This document shows positions 32,364 to 40,334 of a stretch of 64,000 nt of DNA, piece after piece (the first letter of the stretch is position 1; each line of letters begins with the position of its first letter). Below the pieces are notes generated by a model. It was not told the origin of the DNA, did not search any database, and saw nothing but the letters and a program-made list of their open reading frames with translations. The DNA is taken from assembly GCF_900111745.1 (NCBI RefSeq), contig NZ_FOIJ01000005.1:310001-374000 (forward strand), given 5' to 3'. The translations under genes were made by a program, and so were the position numbers. Origin of the DNA: Stigmatella erecta (GTDB lineage Bacteria; Myxococcota; Myxococcia; Myxococcales; Myxococcaceae).

Positions 32364-33812
32364 TCAACGCAGGGGCACGGTGAACTCAAGCTGCAGGGGC
32401 GTGCCCGCGAGCTCGGGCCGGAGGGTGGCCCGCACGTGCAGCCCGCTTTCCGCCTTCCCGAGGGGCACTACGCGCGCCTGGAGCGGACAGGGCTTCCCGG
32501 AGCCCAGCGAGAGGAACGCCTCGGCGGCCGGGACGAAGGTGGCGGCCACCGTCTCGGGGCGGGTCCCCTCGGGCAGGCTCGCGGCGAACGCCTGGCTCAG
32601 GCGCAGCAGCCGGCCGGTGAGCACCTGGGCCGGGAGGTGTGCCGCATCGCGGCCCCCGTACAGGGACGGCGCCGTGGGCCCCAGCATCACCCCGTTCGAG
32701 TCCCAGCCGCCGCTCACGCCCAGCAGGCCCCGCGCCGCCAGCCGCTCTTGCTCCCGCAGGGAGAGGACGGCCTGGGTGGCCACCGCGCCGCGGGCCTCTG
32801 GCCGCCACACCGCGGGCGCAGGGCTGCCGCTGCCGGGGCCCACGAGCCGGGCGAAGGTGCGGGTGTTCCGGAGGCTGGAGGTCAACAGGACCGCCACGGC
32901 GAGCGCGGGGGGGGCGAAGCACTCGCGGTGCACGGCGCCCTGGCGCTCGGCCATCATCACCACGGGGTTGAGCGCCGCGTAGAGCCAGCGTGTGGACTCC
33001 TCGGTGCGCAGCGCGTCCCATGCCGCCGCGGGCAGCGCCCTCGGTGCGCCGTCCGTCCGCGTGCCGTCCGTGGCGAGGGCCGTGGGGACGGAGGCCACGA
33101 TGGGAACCCAGGCCTGTTCGCCCAGCAGCGCGAGCGGTTGCAAGGCCTCCGGGCCGTCGAGCTCATCGGCGATGAAGCAGGCATCGGGGCGCTGGAGGGG
33201 CTCGGCGTCGAGCCGCCGCGCCAGGGCCTCTTCCAGCTGGTGTGGCGCCACGTCCAGCACCTCGATGTCCAGCTCCGGGCAGGAGGCCCCGTGCTCCCCC
33301 AGCCAGTGCAACCCGCGCCAGGAGGACTCCAGCCGGGCCACGGCTGGGGACTGGAGGATGTCGCACGCGGTGGCGAAGAGCGCCTCCTCGAGGACGGCCA
33401 GCGCGGCCCGGTGGGCGCTCTGGGAGGAGCGGGCCCCGTGAAGCGCCTGGACCATGTCCGAGGCCAGGAGGCCGGGCCCGAGGGTGGCGCCGAGCTCCGC
33501 CCGCTCCTCCGCGGACAGCCCGCGCTCGCCGCGAAGGGCCTCGTGCAGGGTGCGCAAGGCGCTCAGGCCGGGAACCGCGCCGATGACTTCCCCGAGCTGG
33601 AAGGCGTCCAGCGAGGCGAAGGAGACCTCGTGGAAGAGCGCATCGCTGGAGCCGATGCGGTCCCGGACCGTGACGCCCAAGGCGCGGGCGGCCTGGCCGA
33701 ACCGCCCGGCCCAATCACTCGCAGTGAGTGAGAAAGCGTGCCCCGAGGGCGTGGGCAGGAAGGCGCCCGCGACCAGCCAGCGCACTCGGGGTGAAGAGGG
33801 GGAACGGAGCAT
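32364..33812 (-). CDS. Divergent TssB-TssC fusion (contractile-sheath domain protein)
   Basis: A 482-aa protein joining both sheath domains. Residues 1-95 resemble TssB (VRWLVAGAFLPTPSG in place of the FRVVVMGDFSSG strand; SFASLDAFQLGEVIGAVPGL in place of SFHPDEIVHHVPKL). Residues from about 130 resemble TssC (FATACDILQSPAVARLESSW, then RGLHWL; DIEVLDVAPHQLEEALAR; WVPIVASVP; WDALRTEESTRWLYAALNP). The charged TssC C-terminal phrases are altered and the protein is much shorter than TssB plus TssC together (about 700). It is therefore unlikely to be a normal sheath subunit; a cap, baseplate adaptor or sheath regulator are options. It heads the minus-strand module with the second vgrG, 51 bases downstream. 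Confidence 0.8.
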   Translation of the reverse strand: MLRSPSSPRVRWLVAGAFLPTPSGHAFSLTASDWAGRFGQAARALGVTVRDRIGSSDALFHEVSFASLDAFQLGEVIGAVPGLSALRTLHEALRGERGLSAEERAELGATLGPGLLASDMVQALHGARSSQSAHRAALAVLEEALFATACDILQSPAVARLESSWRGLHWLGEHGASCPELDIEVLDVAPHQLEEALARRLDAEPLQRPDACFIADELDGPEALQPLALLGEQAWVPIVASVPTALATDGTRTDGAPRALPAAAWDALRTEESTRWLYAALNPVVMMAERQGAVHRECFAPPALAVAVLLTSSLRNTRTFARLVGPGSGSPAPAVWRPEARGAVATQAVLSLREQERLAARGLLGVSGGWDSNGVMLGPTAPSLYGGRDAAHLPAQVLTGRLLRLSQAFAASLPEGTRPETVAATFVPAAEAFLSLGSGKPCPLQARVVPLGKAESGLHVRATLRPELAGTPLQLEFTVPLR

Positions 33813-33860
33813 GTGTCTCCTGGAGGGCTGAATTTCTCAAAACGTGAAAACAAGTAAACG

Positions 33861-33888
33861 TTGACAGGCCCTGGAGGGTGCATTTACT
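33861..33888 (+). promoter_or_regulatory. Candidate sigma-70-type promoter
   Basis: TTGACA at 33861-33866 and TTTACT at 33883-33888 with a 16-base spacer, in an AT-rich gap between the TssB-TssC fusion gene (minus) and the secreted Ig-like gene (plus, ATG 33967). The -35 is perfect; the -10 matches four of six positions. Confidence 0.5.
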
Positions 33889-33966
33889 GTTCTACAAGAT
33901 TTTGCCGCTACCGCTGCAATGCAACGCGAGCCTGTCTATGGGGATGGGCCTTCTCGGGGTGCGAAC

Positions 33967-35286
33967 ATGACGAAACACGGTGTGGTCGGGACGATTGCTG
34001 GCGCGTTTGTCGTACTGTGTGGGATGCCTGCCCTCGCGCAGACGCGGACGCCCTGGCAGATGCACAACGGCCTGGAGGTCTCGGCCACGAACCCCCACGG
34101 GCTCAAGAAGTTCACCTGTAACCCCACGGTCCACGGTCAGGAGTGTGAGTACGACGTGGCCACCATTCCGACGCAGTCGGACTCGGGCTGGTCCATCGCG
34201 CCCAACGGCGAGACCATCGGCTTCTCCATCCCCTCGCGCGTGTGCCATGCGCCCGTCACCTGCTTTGGCTACGGCGACTTCACCTACTTCCAGACCCTGG
34301 TGGATGTGCCGGCCAACGTGGCGGTGACCCAGTTCACCATCGCCTTCAACGGCATGGACGATGGCTCGCGCGTCACCATCTTCAACTCGCAGTATCCCGC
34401 GGGCTTCGTCATCCCCGGCAGCTACGTCTACTTCGGCGGCTCCGGCACCACGAACCTCGGCCCCTACGTGAAGTCGGGTGAGGTCAACCGCGTGGTCATC
34501 ACCCAGGTGGACGACTGCTGCTCGGAGAACAACCTCGACAGCGCCAAGGTGGTGCTCAATGGCCAGCCGGTCGAGTCCAGCTGCGAGTCGGACGCCGCGT
34601 GCGATGACGGCAACTCCTGTACCTCGGACATCTGCGGGGCGGACGGCAAGTGTGTGAGCCACACGCTGGCGTGCGTGGGCGGCGAGCTGTGCAACCCCCA
34701 GACGCCGGCGGCCAACGCCCTGGCCTCCTTCAGCCCCAACAGCGCCTCCCAGCAGTCCACCAGCACCTGCACGGTGTTCCCCACCAACATCCAGATTGCC
34801 CTGAACGGCCCGCAGCACCTGCTGCTCGAGTGCGGCGTGGACTCCTGGGTGGACCAGGGTGCGGTGGCCACGGATGCCTGCGGCCCGGTGGAAGTCGTCA
34901 CGCACAACTCCGGCCATGACGCGTACGGCCCCGGCCCGAACACCTGCTCCGAGGGCACCTACTCGGTGCAGTACCGTGCCCTGGACGCGCAGAACCACGA
35001 AGTGCAGGTGGTCCGCTCGGTGCAGGTGGAGGACACCCTGGTGCCGGTGCTGACGCTCAAGGGCTCCGCGCACGAGTACCACAAGTGCGGCAGCCAGTGG
35101 GTGGACCCGGGCGCCGACTCCTTCGACGAGTGCTACGGCAACATCTCCGCCGAGGTGAAGACGACTGGCTACGTGAACGGCTGGGTGCCGGGCCTCTACA
35201 CGGTGACCTACTCCGTGACGGACAGCGGCGGGAACTCCGCGGTGCCGCAGACCCGCACCGTCGAGGTCGCCAACTGCCCCTGGTAG
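33967..35286 (+). CDS. Secreted protein with two bacterial Ig-like domains
   Basis: A 439-aa exported protein. The ATG at 33967 begins a clean Sec signal (MTKHGVVGTIAGAFVVLCG, cleavage after ALA). Residues 20-200 form a beta-rich domain with Cys pairs (VCHAPVTCFGYGDF, DDCCSENNLDSAK) resembling a jelly-roll. A short Cys-rich segment follows (CDDGNSCTSDICGADGKC), a motif common in myxobacterial surface proteins. The C-terminal 180 residues are two Ig-like domains of the DUF5011/HYR kind (ECGVDSWVDQGAVATDACG; KCGSQWVDPGADSFDECYG; GLYTVTYSVTDSGGNSA). No enzymatic motif is seen. Probably extracellular or surface adhesion. Confidence 0.8.
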   Translation: MTKHGVVGTIAGAFVVLCGMPALAQTRTPWQMHNGLEVSATNPHGLKKFTCNPTVHGQECEYDVATIPTQSDSGWSIAPNGETIGFSIPSRVCHAPVTCFGYGDFTYFQTLVDVPANVAVTQFTIAFNGMDDGSRVTIFNSQYPAGFVIPGSYVYFGGSGTTNLGPYVKSGEVNRVVITQVDDCCSENNLDSAKVVLNGQPVESSCESDAACDDGNSCTSDICGADGKCVSHTLACVGGELCNPQTPAANALASFSPNSASQQSTSTCTVFPTNIQIALNGPQHLLLECGVDSWVDQGAVATDACGPVEVVTHNSGHDAYGPGPNTCSEGTYSVQYRALDAQNHEVQVVRSVQVEDTLVPVLTLKGSAHEYHKCGSQWVDPGADSFDECYGNISAEVKTTGYVNGWVPGLYTVTYSVTDSGGNSAVPQTRTVEVANCPW

Positions 35287-35313
35287 TTCCCGGGACAGCG
35301 CAACGCTGCTGAA

Positions 35314-35361
35314 GAAGGGGTTGGGGGCGGCCAGGGCCGTCTCCAGCCCCTTCGGCGTTTT
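35314..35361 (+). terminator. Candidate intrinsic terminator after the Ig-like protein gene
   Basis: GAAGGGGTTGG at 35314-35324 pairs with CCAGCCCCTTC at 35343-35353 (11 bp, one G-U pair), followed by GGCGTTTT. The loop is 18 bases and the T-run short, so strength is uncertain. Confidence 0.55.
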
Positions 35362-35390
35362 CGGGCCGGTGCTGATAGCCTCGGGGGTGG

Positions 35391-36536
35391 ATGGCCCGCC
35401 TTCTTGCCCCTTCGCAGCGCTGGTTGTTTGGCCGGGAGACCGACCTGGCCGTCTTCGCGGGCACCGCGCTCCTGTCCGTGGCGCTGGTGGCCGCGGCGCC
35501 CTGGCTCGGCGCGGGGGGGGACACGCCCCTGTGGGCCTGGGCGCTGCTCGTCGTCTGTGTGGATGTGGCGCACGTCTGGTCCACGGTGTTCCGCACCTAT
35601 CTGGACCGCGAGGAGCTGCTCCGGCGCCCGGCGCTGTATGCGCTCGCCCCGCTCGCCGCCTACGTGCTCGGCGTCCTGGCCTATCTCGTCTCCCCGGGGC
35701 TGTTCTGGCGCCTCTTCGCCTACACCGCCCTGTTCCACTTTGTGCGCCAACAATATGGCTGGGGGGCGCTCTACGCGCGCAAGGCGCGGGTCTCGGACGC
35801 GGAGCGGCGGTGGGACGCGGCGGCCCTCTACGCGGCCACGCTGGGGCCCGTCGTGTGGTGGCACGCGAACCTGCCGCGCGAGTTCTGGTGGTTCGTGGAG
35901 AACGACTTCGTCCCGGGTTTGCCCGGGTGGGTGGGCACGCTCGCGCTCGGGCTGCATGCCTGTGTGCTGGCCGGGTGGGCGGGCTTCCAGGCCCTGCGGG
36001 TGGTGCGGGGCGAGGGGCTCCAGGCGGGCAAGGTGCTGCTGGTGCTCGCCACGTGGGTGACGTGGTTCGGGGGCATCGTGGTGGCGCGGGATGACTTCGC
36101 GTTCACGGTGATGAACGTGCTCTTGCATGGGGTGCCGTACTTCGCGCTCCTGTTCCGGTACGCGCGCGGGCGCCACGCGGAAGGGGGCTACGGGCCGTGG
36201 GCGCCGCTCCTGCGCGCCGGGCTGCCGGGCTTCCTGCTGTTCCTGGGGGCGCTGGCGTTCGCCGAGGAGTTCCTGTGGGACCAGCTCGTCTGGCACGAGC
36301 GGCCCCGGCTCTTCGGGGACGGGGGCCTTCTGCTTCCACCGGACGTGCTGGCGCTGGTGGTGCCGCTGCTGGCGCTGCCTCAGGCCACGCACTACCTGCT
36401 GGATGCCTTCATCTGGAAGGCGGGCAAGGACCCGGCCCTGCTCGGCCGGCTCGGGTGGCGCGCGCCCGCGCGGGAAGGTTCGCCATTGGGCACGGCCGCG
36501 CCGTCTCCAGTAGCCATGGCGCACTCCACGGACTAA
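35391..36536 (+). CDS. Polytopic membrane protein, unknown function
   Basis: A 381-aa protein with about nine hydrophobic segments. Conserved-looking His positions occur at membrane edges (ALFHFVRQQYGWGALYARK, MNVLLHGVPYFALLFRYARG, PQATHYLLDAFIWKAGKDP) plus an early DVAHVWSTVFRTYLDRE. This His pattern recalls integral-membrane oxygenase-type or Brp/Blh-like proteins, but I cannot assign a family. The final 35 residues are Pro/Ala-rich. It lies 13 bases upstream of the trehalose synthesis gene and may be co-transcribed with it. Confidence 0.75.
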   Translation: MARLLAPSQRWLFGRETDLAVFAGTALLSVALVAAAPWLGAGGDTPLWAWALLVVCVDVAHVWSTVFRTYLDREELLRRPALYALAPLAAYVLGVLAYLVSPGLFWRLFAYTALFHFVRQQYGWGALYARKARVSDAERRWDAAALYAATLGPVVWWHANLPREFWWFVENDFVPGLPGWVGTLALGLHACVLAGWAGFQALRVVRGEGLQAGKVLLVLATWVTWFGGIVVARDDFAFTVMNVLLHGVPYFALLFRYARGRHAEGGYGPWAPLLRAGLPGFLLFLGALAFAEEFLWDQLVWHERPRLFGDGGLLLPPDVLALVVPLLALPQATHYLLDAFIWKAGKDPALLGRLGWRAPAREGSPLGTAAPSPVAMAHSTD

Positions 36537-36549
36537 TTCGGGGGGACCT

Positions 36550-38721
36550 ATGCCCCGACTCCTGCTTGTCTCCAACCGGCTTCCCGTCACCGTCAAGACA
36601 GAGAAGGACCAGGTCTCCGTGGTGCGCAGCGCGGGCGGGCTGGCCACCGGCCTGAGTGGGCCACACGAGCGCTCCGGTGGGCTGTGGGTGGGCTGGCCCG
36701 GCGATGTCTCCCGCCTGTCCCAGGCGCAGCGGGCCAAGTTGGAGGAGCAGCTCGCGGGGCTGCGCTGCGTGCCGCTGTACCTCAGCGCCAGCGAGGTCAG
36801 CCGCTTCTACGAGGGGTATTCCAACCGGGTCCTCTGGCCGCTGTGCCACTACCTGCTGGAGCGCGTGCCCCGGCAGGACCGGGACTGGGACTCGTATGTG
36901 AAGGTCAACGAGCGCTTCGCGGAGCTGGCGGCGAGCCACTACCAACCGGGCGACACCATCTGGGTGCATGACTACCAGCTGATGCTGGTGCCGGGGCTGC
37001 TGCGCAAGCGCCTGCCCGAGGCGCGCATCGGGTTCTTCCACCACATTCCGTTCCCCTCGAGCGAGATCTTCCGCACGCTGCCCCGCCGGGAGGCGCTGGT
37101 GCGGGGCCTGCTGGGCGCGGACCTCGTGGGCTTCCACACGACCAGCTACGTGCACCACTTCTCCAACACGATGCTGCAGGTGCTGGGGCTGGAGACGGAG
37201 GTGGACCACGTCACCTACGAGGGCCGCACCGTGCACCTGGGGGCCTTCCCCATGGGCATCGACGCGGAGGCCTTCGACCGCCTGGCGCGCGAGCCGGGCA
37301 CGCTGGAGGAGGTGAAGGTGCTGCGCGAGCGCGCGGTGGGGCAGCGGCTGCTGGTGGGCGTGGACCGGCTGGACTACACGAAGGGGATTCCCCGGCGGCT
37401 GCTGGCCGTGCAGCGCGTGCTGGAGCGCGAGCCCTCCCTGCGCGGGCGGCTGCGGTTCATCCAGGTGGCGGTGCCCAGCCGCACCCAGGTGGAGGACTAC
37501 GCCGCCTACCGCGAGCAGGTGGACGAGCTGGTGGGCCGCATCAACGGCCTCTACGGCAACATGCACAACGTCCCGGTGCACTACCTCTACCGCTCCCTCA
37601 ACGAGCGGCAGCTGGCGGCGCTGTACCGGGGGGCGGATGTGATGCTGGTGACGCCCATCCGGGACGGGATGAACCTGGTGGCCAAGGAGTTCTGCGCGGC
37701 GAGGCCGGACGAGGACGGGGTGCTGCTGCTGAGCGAGTTCGCGGGCGCCGCCAACGAGCTGTGCGAGGCCACGTTCGTCAATCCCTATGATGTCGAGGGC
37801 ATGGCGGACGCCATCCTGAAGGCGCTGGACATGCCCGCCTCGGAGCGCCAGCCGCGCATGCGCGCCCTGCGCGAGCGGGTGAAGGCCCACGATGTGCACT
37901 GGTGGGTGGGCCGCTTCCTGGACACGCTCCAGGCCATTCCCACCCCGGTCAAGCCGCAGGCCTCGGGAGGGGCCCCGGAGGTGATGGCGCGGCTCAAGGC
38001 GGCCGGGCGGCGGGCGCTGCTGCTCGACTATGACGGGACGCTCGTGGGGTACGTGGCGCGGCCGGAGCTGGCCACGCCGGACGCGGCGCTGAAGTCGCTG
38101 CTGGCGCAGGTGGCGGCGCTGCCCAACACGTCCGTGCACATCGTCAGCGGCCGGGCCCGGGAGACGCTGGAGGCGTGGCTGGGAGACTTGCCGGTGGGGC
38201 TGCACGGCGAGCATGGGCTCTGGTCCCGGCCGAAGCCCGGCGGCGAGTGGAAGATGCTGGAGGGCGTGTCCACCGATTGGAAGGCGCAGGCGCGTCCGCT
38301 GCTGGACTCCTTCACCACGCGCGTGCCGGGCTCCTTCGTGGAGGAGAAGACCGCGTCGCTGGCGTGGCACTACCGGCAGGTGGATGCCGGCTATGGCGCC
38401 TCGCAGGCCCGCGAGCTGCGGATGAAGCTGATGGAGGCGTTCGCGCAGGGGCCGATGGAGGTGCTGCCCGGGGACAAGGTGGTGGAGGTGCGCCCCCGGG
38501 GCGTGCACAAGGGCCGCGTGGTGACTCAGGTGATGGAGGCCCTGGGGCCCGGGGTCCTGGTGGCGGCCTTCGGCGATGACCGCACGGATGAGGACCTGTT
38601 CGGCGCGGTGCCCGAGGATGGGATTTCCGTCCACGCCGGCGGCAGGCCCACCCGCGCGGCCTACCGGGTGTCCGGTCCGGACGAGGTGCGGCGCATCCTC
38701 GCCTCGTTGCTGGAGCGGTGA
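36550..38721 (+). CDS. otsA-otsB: Bifunctional trehalose-6-phosphate synthase/phosphatase
   Basis: A 723-aa fusion. Residues 1-475 are a GT20 trehalose-6-phosphate synthase: [71 protein letters not shown] and [10 protein letters not shown], the nucleotide-sugar site. Residues 485-723 are a HAD phosphatase: [11 protein letters not shown] with the nucleophile Asp, [31 protein letters not shown] and [15 protein letters not shown]. Together they convert UDP-glucose (or similar) and glucose-6-phosphate to trehalose in the cytoplasm, relevant to osmotic and spore-stage protection. ATG 36550 follows a GGGGGGA site. Confidence 0.96.
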   Translation: MPRLLLVSNRLPVTVKTEKDQVSVVRSAGGLATGLSGPHERSGGLWVGWPGDVSRLSQAQRAKLEEQLAGLRCVPLYLSASEVSRFYEGYSNRVLWPLCHYLLERVPRQDRDWDSYVKVNERFAELAASHYQPGDTIWVHDYQLMLVPGLLRKRLPEARIGFFHHIPFPSSEIFRTLPRREALVRGLLGADLVGFHTTSYVHHFSNTMLQVLGLETEVDHVTYEGRTVHLGAFPMGIDAEAFDRLAREPGTLEEVKVLRERAVGQRLLVGVDRLDYTKGIPRRLLAVQRVLEREPSLRGRLRFIQVAVPSRTQVEDYAAYREQVDELVGRINGLYGNMHNVPVHYLYRSLNERQLAALYRGADVMLVTPIRDGMNLVAKEFCAARPDEDGVLLLSEFAGAANELCEATFVNPYDVEGMADAILKALDMPASERQPRMRALRERVKAHDVHWWVGRFLDTLQAIPTPVKPQASGGAPEVMARLKAAGRRALLLDYDGTLVGYVARPELATPDAALKSLLAQVAALPNTSVHIVSGRARETLEAWLGDLPVGLHGEHGLWSRPKPGGEWKMLEGVSTDWKAQARPLLDSFTTRVPGSFVEEKTASLAWHYRQVDAGYGASQARELRMKLMEAFAQGPMEVLPGDKVVEVRPRGVHKGRVVTQVMEALGPGVLVAAFGDDRTDEDLFGAVPEDGISVHAGGRPTRAAYRVSGPDEVRRILASLLER

Positions 38722-38782
38722 GCGCAGTTGCCCGTGAACGAAGGAACGATTACTCCTGCGCCGCAAGGAGAGCGTTTCATCG

Positions 38783-40297
38783 ATGGAGACCCCCCGTCCG
38801 CCGCGCGGAGCCCCTGTGCTTGGGACCGCGGTGCTGCTCCTCCTGGTTCCTTTGTGCTCCTACTGGGAGACGGTTTTTCACCGTTTCGGGTTTCGCGATG
38901 ACTACTCCATCCTCCGCGAGGCCCGGGAGGAGCCCGGGAAGATTCTGAGGGTGTGCTCGTCGCAGGGGCGCATCCTCTATGGCTGGCTCTTGGAGATGTC
39001 CGCGCGCGCGGCGGGGGACATCGAGGGGCTGTGCTGGATGCGGCTCGCCAGCGTGGTGTGCCTGGGGCTGCTCGCCTCGGCGGTGTTCCTGCTGCTGCTC
39101 CGGGCGGGGTGGTCGCTGGCGCCGGCGGCGCTGCTCGCGGCCTTCATGCCGCTGACGCCCTCGGCGCAGGTGCTGGCGAGCTGGGCCATCTGCTGGCCGC
39201 ACGCGCTGGCGTTGCTGCTGGCCACGGGCGCCTTCGCGCTGGCGGATCAGAGCCTCCGCGCCGGGTCGCGCCGCCTCGTCCAGGCCGGCGGGGGGCTGGG
39301 CGCGGTGCTGCTCATGGCCGCGGCCACGCTCACCTACCAGTCCAACAGCCTCTTCTATGTGGTGCTGGTGGCCGCCACGCTCGTGGTGCGGCGGCAGGAC
39401 ACGTTCGGGGGCAGCGTCCGGTGGATGGTGCGCCACCTGTGCGTCGTGGGCGCGGGGCTCGGCGTGGCGTTCGCCGTCTCCCAGGCCACCTTCGCGGCCC
39501 ACGTCTTCACGCGCTCGCCGCGCATCCGCTTCGAGACGCACTGGGTGAGCAAGGCCCTCTGGATGGTGACCCACGTCCTGCCGGACGCGCTGGCACAGCC
39601 GGCGCTCGATGGCGCCCGGGGCATTGCCGCGGTGGCGTACTGGCTCATGGTGCTGGGGGCGGTGGCGGTCATCTCCGTGGGCACCGTGATGGAGCGCCGG
39701 CGCATCGGCCCCGCGGGCGGCTGGCGGTGGCTCCTGGGCATGGTGGCGCTGTCGGGGGCGGCCTACTCCGTCAGCTTCCTCGCGGCGGAGCGCTTTCCCA
39801 CCTACCGCACCATCTACGCGCTCACCGGGGTGTGGAGCGTCTTCATCGCCGCGGCGCTGGTGAACATCGGCCGGCTGCTGCCCGGCAGAGGCCGGCAGGT
39901 GGCCGTCGCGGGGCTCGCGGGCGCCGTGCTCGTGGGCGCGCTGCTCGCGCGGTGGCAGTCCTTCGAACTGTTCGCGGTGCCCCAGGGCCGGGAGCTTCAG
40001 CTCATGGAGGAGGGGGTGCGCAAGGCGGTGCTTGCTAAGCGGCCGCGCATCTTCGTCATCACCGCCACCCAGGATGACTCGTCCGCGCCGCTGCGGTACC
40101 GGGACGAGTTTGGCTCCGTCTCCATCGACGCCGAGTGGGTGGCCAAGGAGGTGCTGAAGTCGCTCATGAAGGAGCGCTTCGCGGGGGCCCCGGACGTGTA
40201 CAAGCAGTACTCTTTCGCCGCGGGACCGAAGGTGCCGGAGCCCAAGAGCTACGACATCCTCATCGACATGCGGCGGATGCGCGAAGCCCGGCCGTGA
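38783..40297 (+). CDS. GT-C-like polytopic membrane protein (possible glycosyltransferase)
   Basis: A 504-aa protein with about ten membrane helices. An early FGFRDDYSILREAREEPGK after the first helix resembles the acidic DD-containing loop of GtrII/GT-C membrane glycosyltransferases that use lipid-linked sugars. Helices follow to about residue 395, then a soluble C-terminal domain of about 110 residues (RPRIFVITATQDDSSAPLRY; KSYDILIDMRRMREARP). A role in sugar transfer to an envelope polymer is inferred. The start is ATG 38783, 61 bases after the trehalose gene. Confidence 0.7.
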   Translation: METPRPPRGAPVLGTAVLLLLVPLCSYWETVFHRFGFRDDYSILREAREEPGKILRVCSSQGRILYGWLLEMSARAAGDIEGLCWMRLASVVCLGLLASAVFLLLLRAGWSLAPAALLAAFMPLTPSAQVLASWAICWPHALALLLATGAFALADQSLRAGSRRLVQAGGGLGAVLLMAAATLTYQSNSLFYVVLVAATLVVRRQDTFGGSVRWMVRHLCVVGAGLGVAFAVSQATFAAHVFTRSPRIRFETHWVSKALWMVTHVLPDALAQPALDGARGIAAVAYWLMVLGAVAVISVGTVMERRRIGPAGGWRWLLGMVALSGAAYSVSFLAAERFPTYRTIYALTGVWSVFIAAALVNIGRLLPGRGRQVAVAGLAGAVLVGALLARWQSFELFAVPQGRELQLMEEGVRKAVLAKRPRIFVITATQDDSSAPLRYRDEFGSVSIDAEWVAKEVLKSLMKERFAGAPDVYKQYSFAAGPKVPEPKSYDILIDMRRMREARP

Positions 40298-40334
40298 GGA
40301 GGCGCTTCCCCCTCCGGCCGGTGCCGCGCGGGGC

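Noticed and set aside
29088-33731. Plus-strand open frame of 1547 codons opposite the VgrG/fusion module
   Set aside because: Low-complexity Leu/Gly/Arg/His translation; the minus-strand VgrG and sheath motifs are unambiguous.
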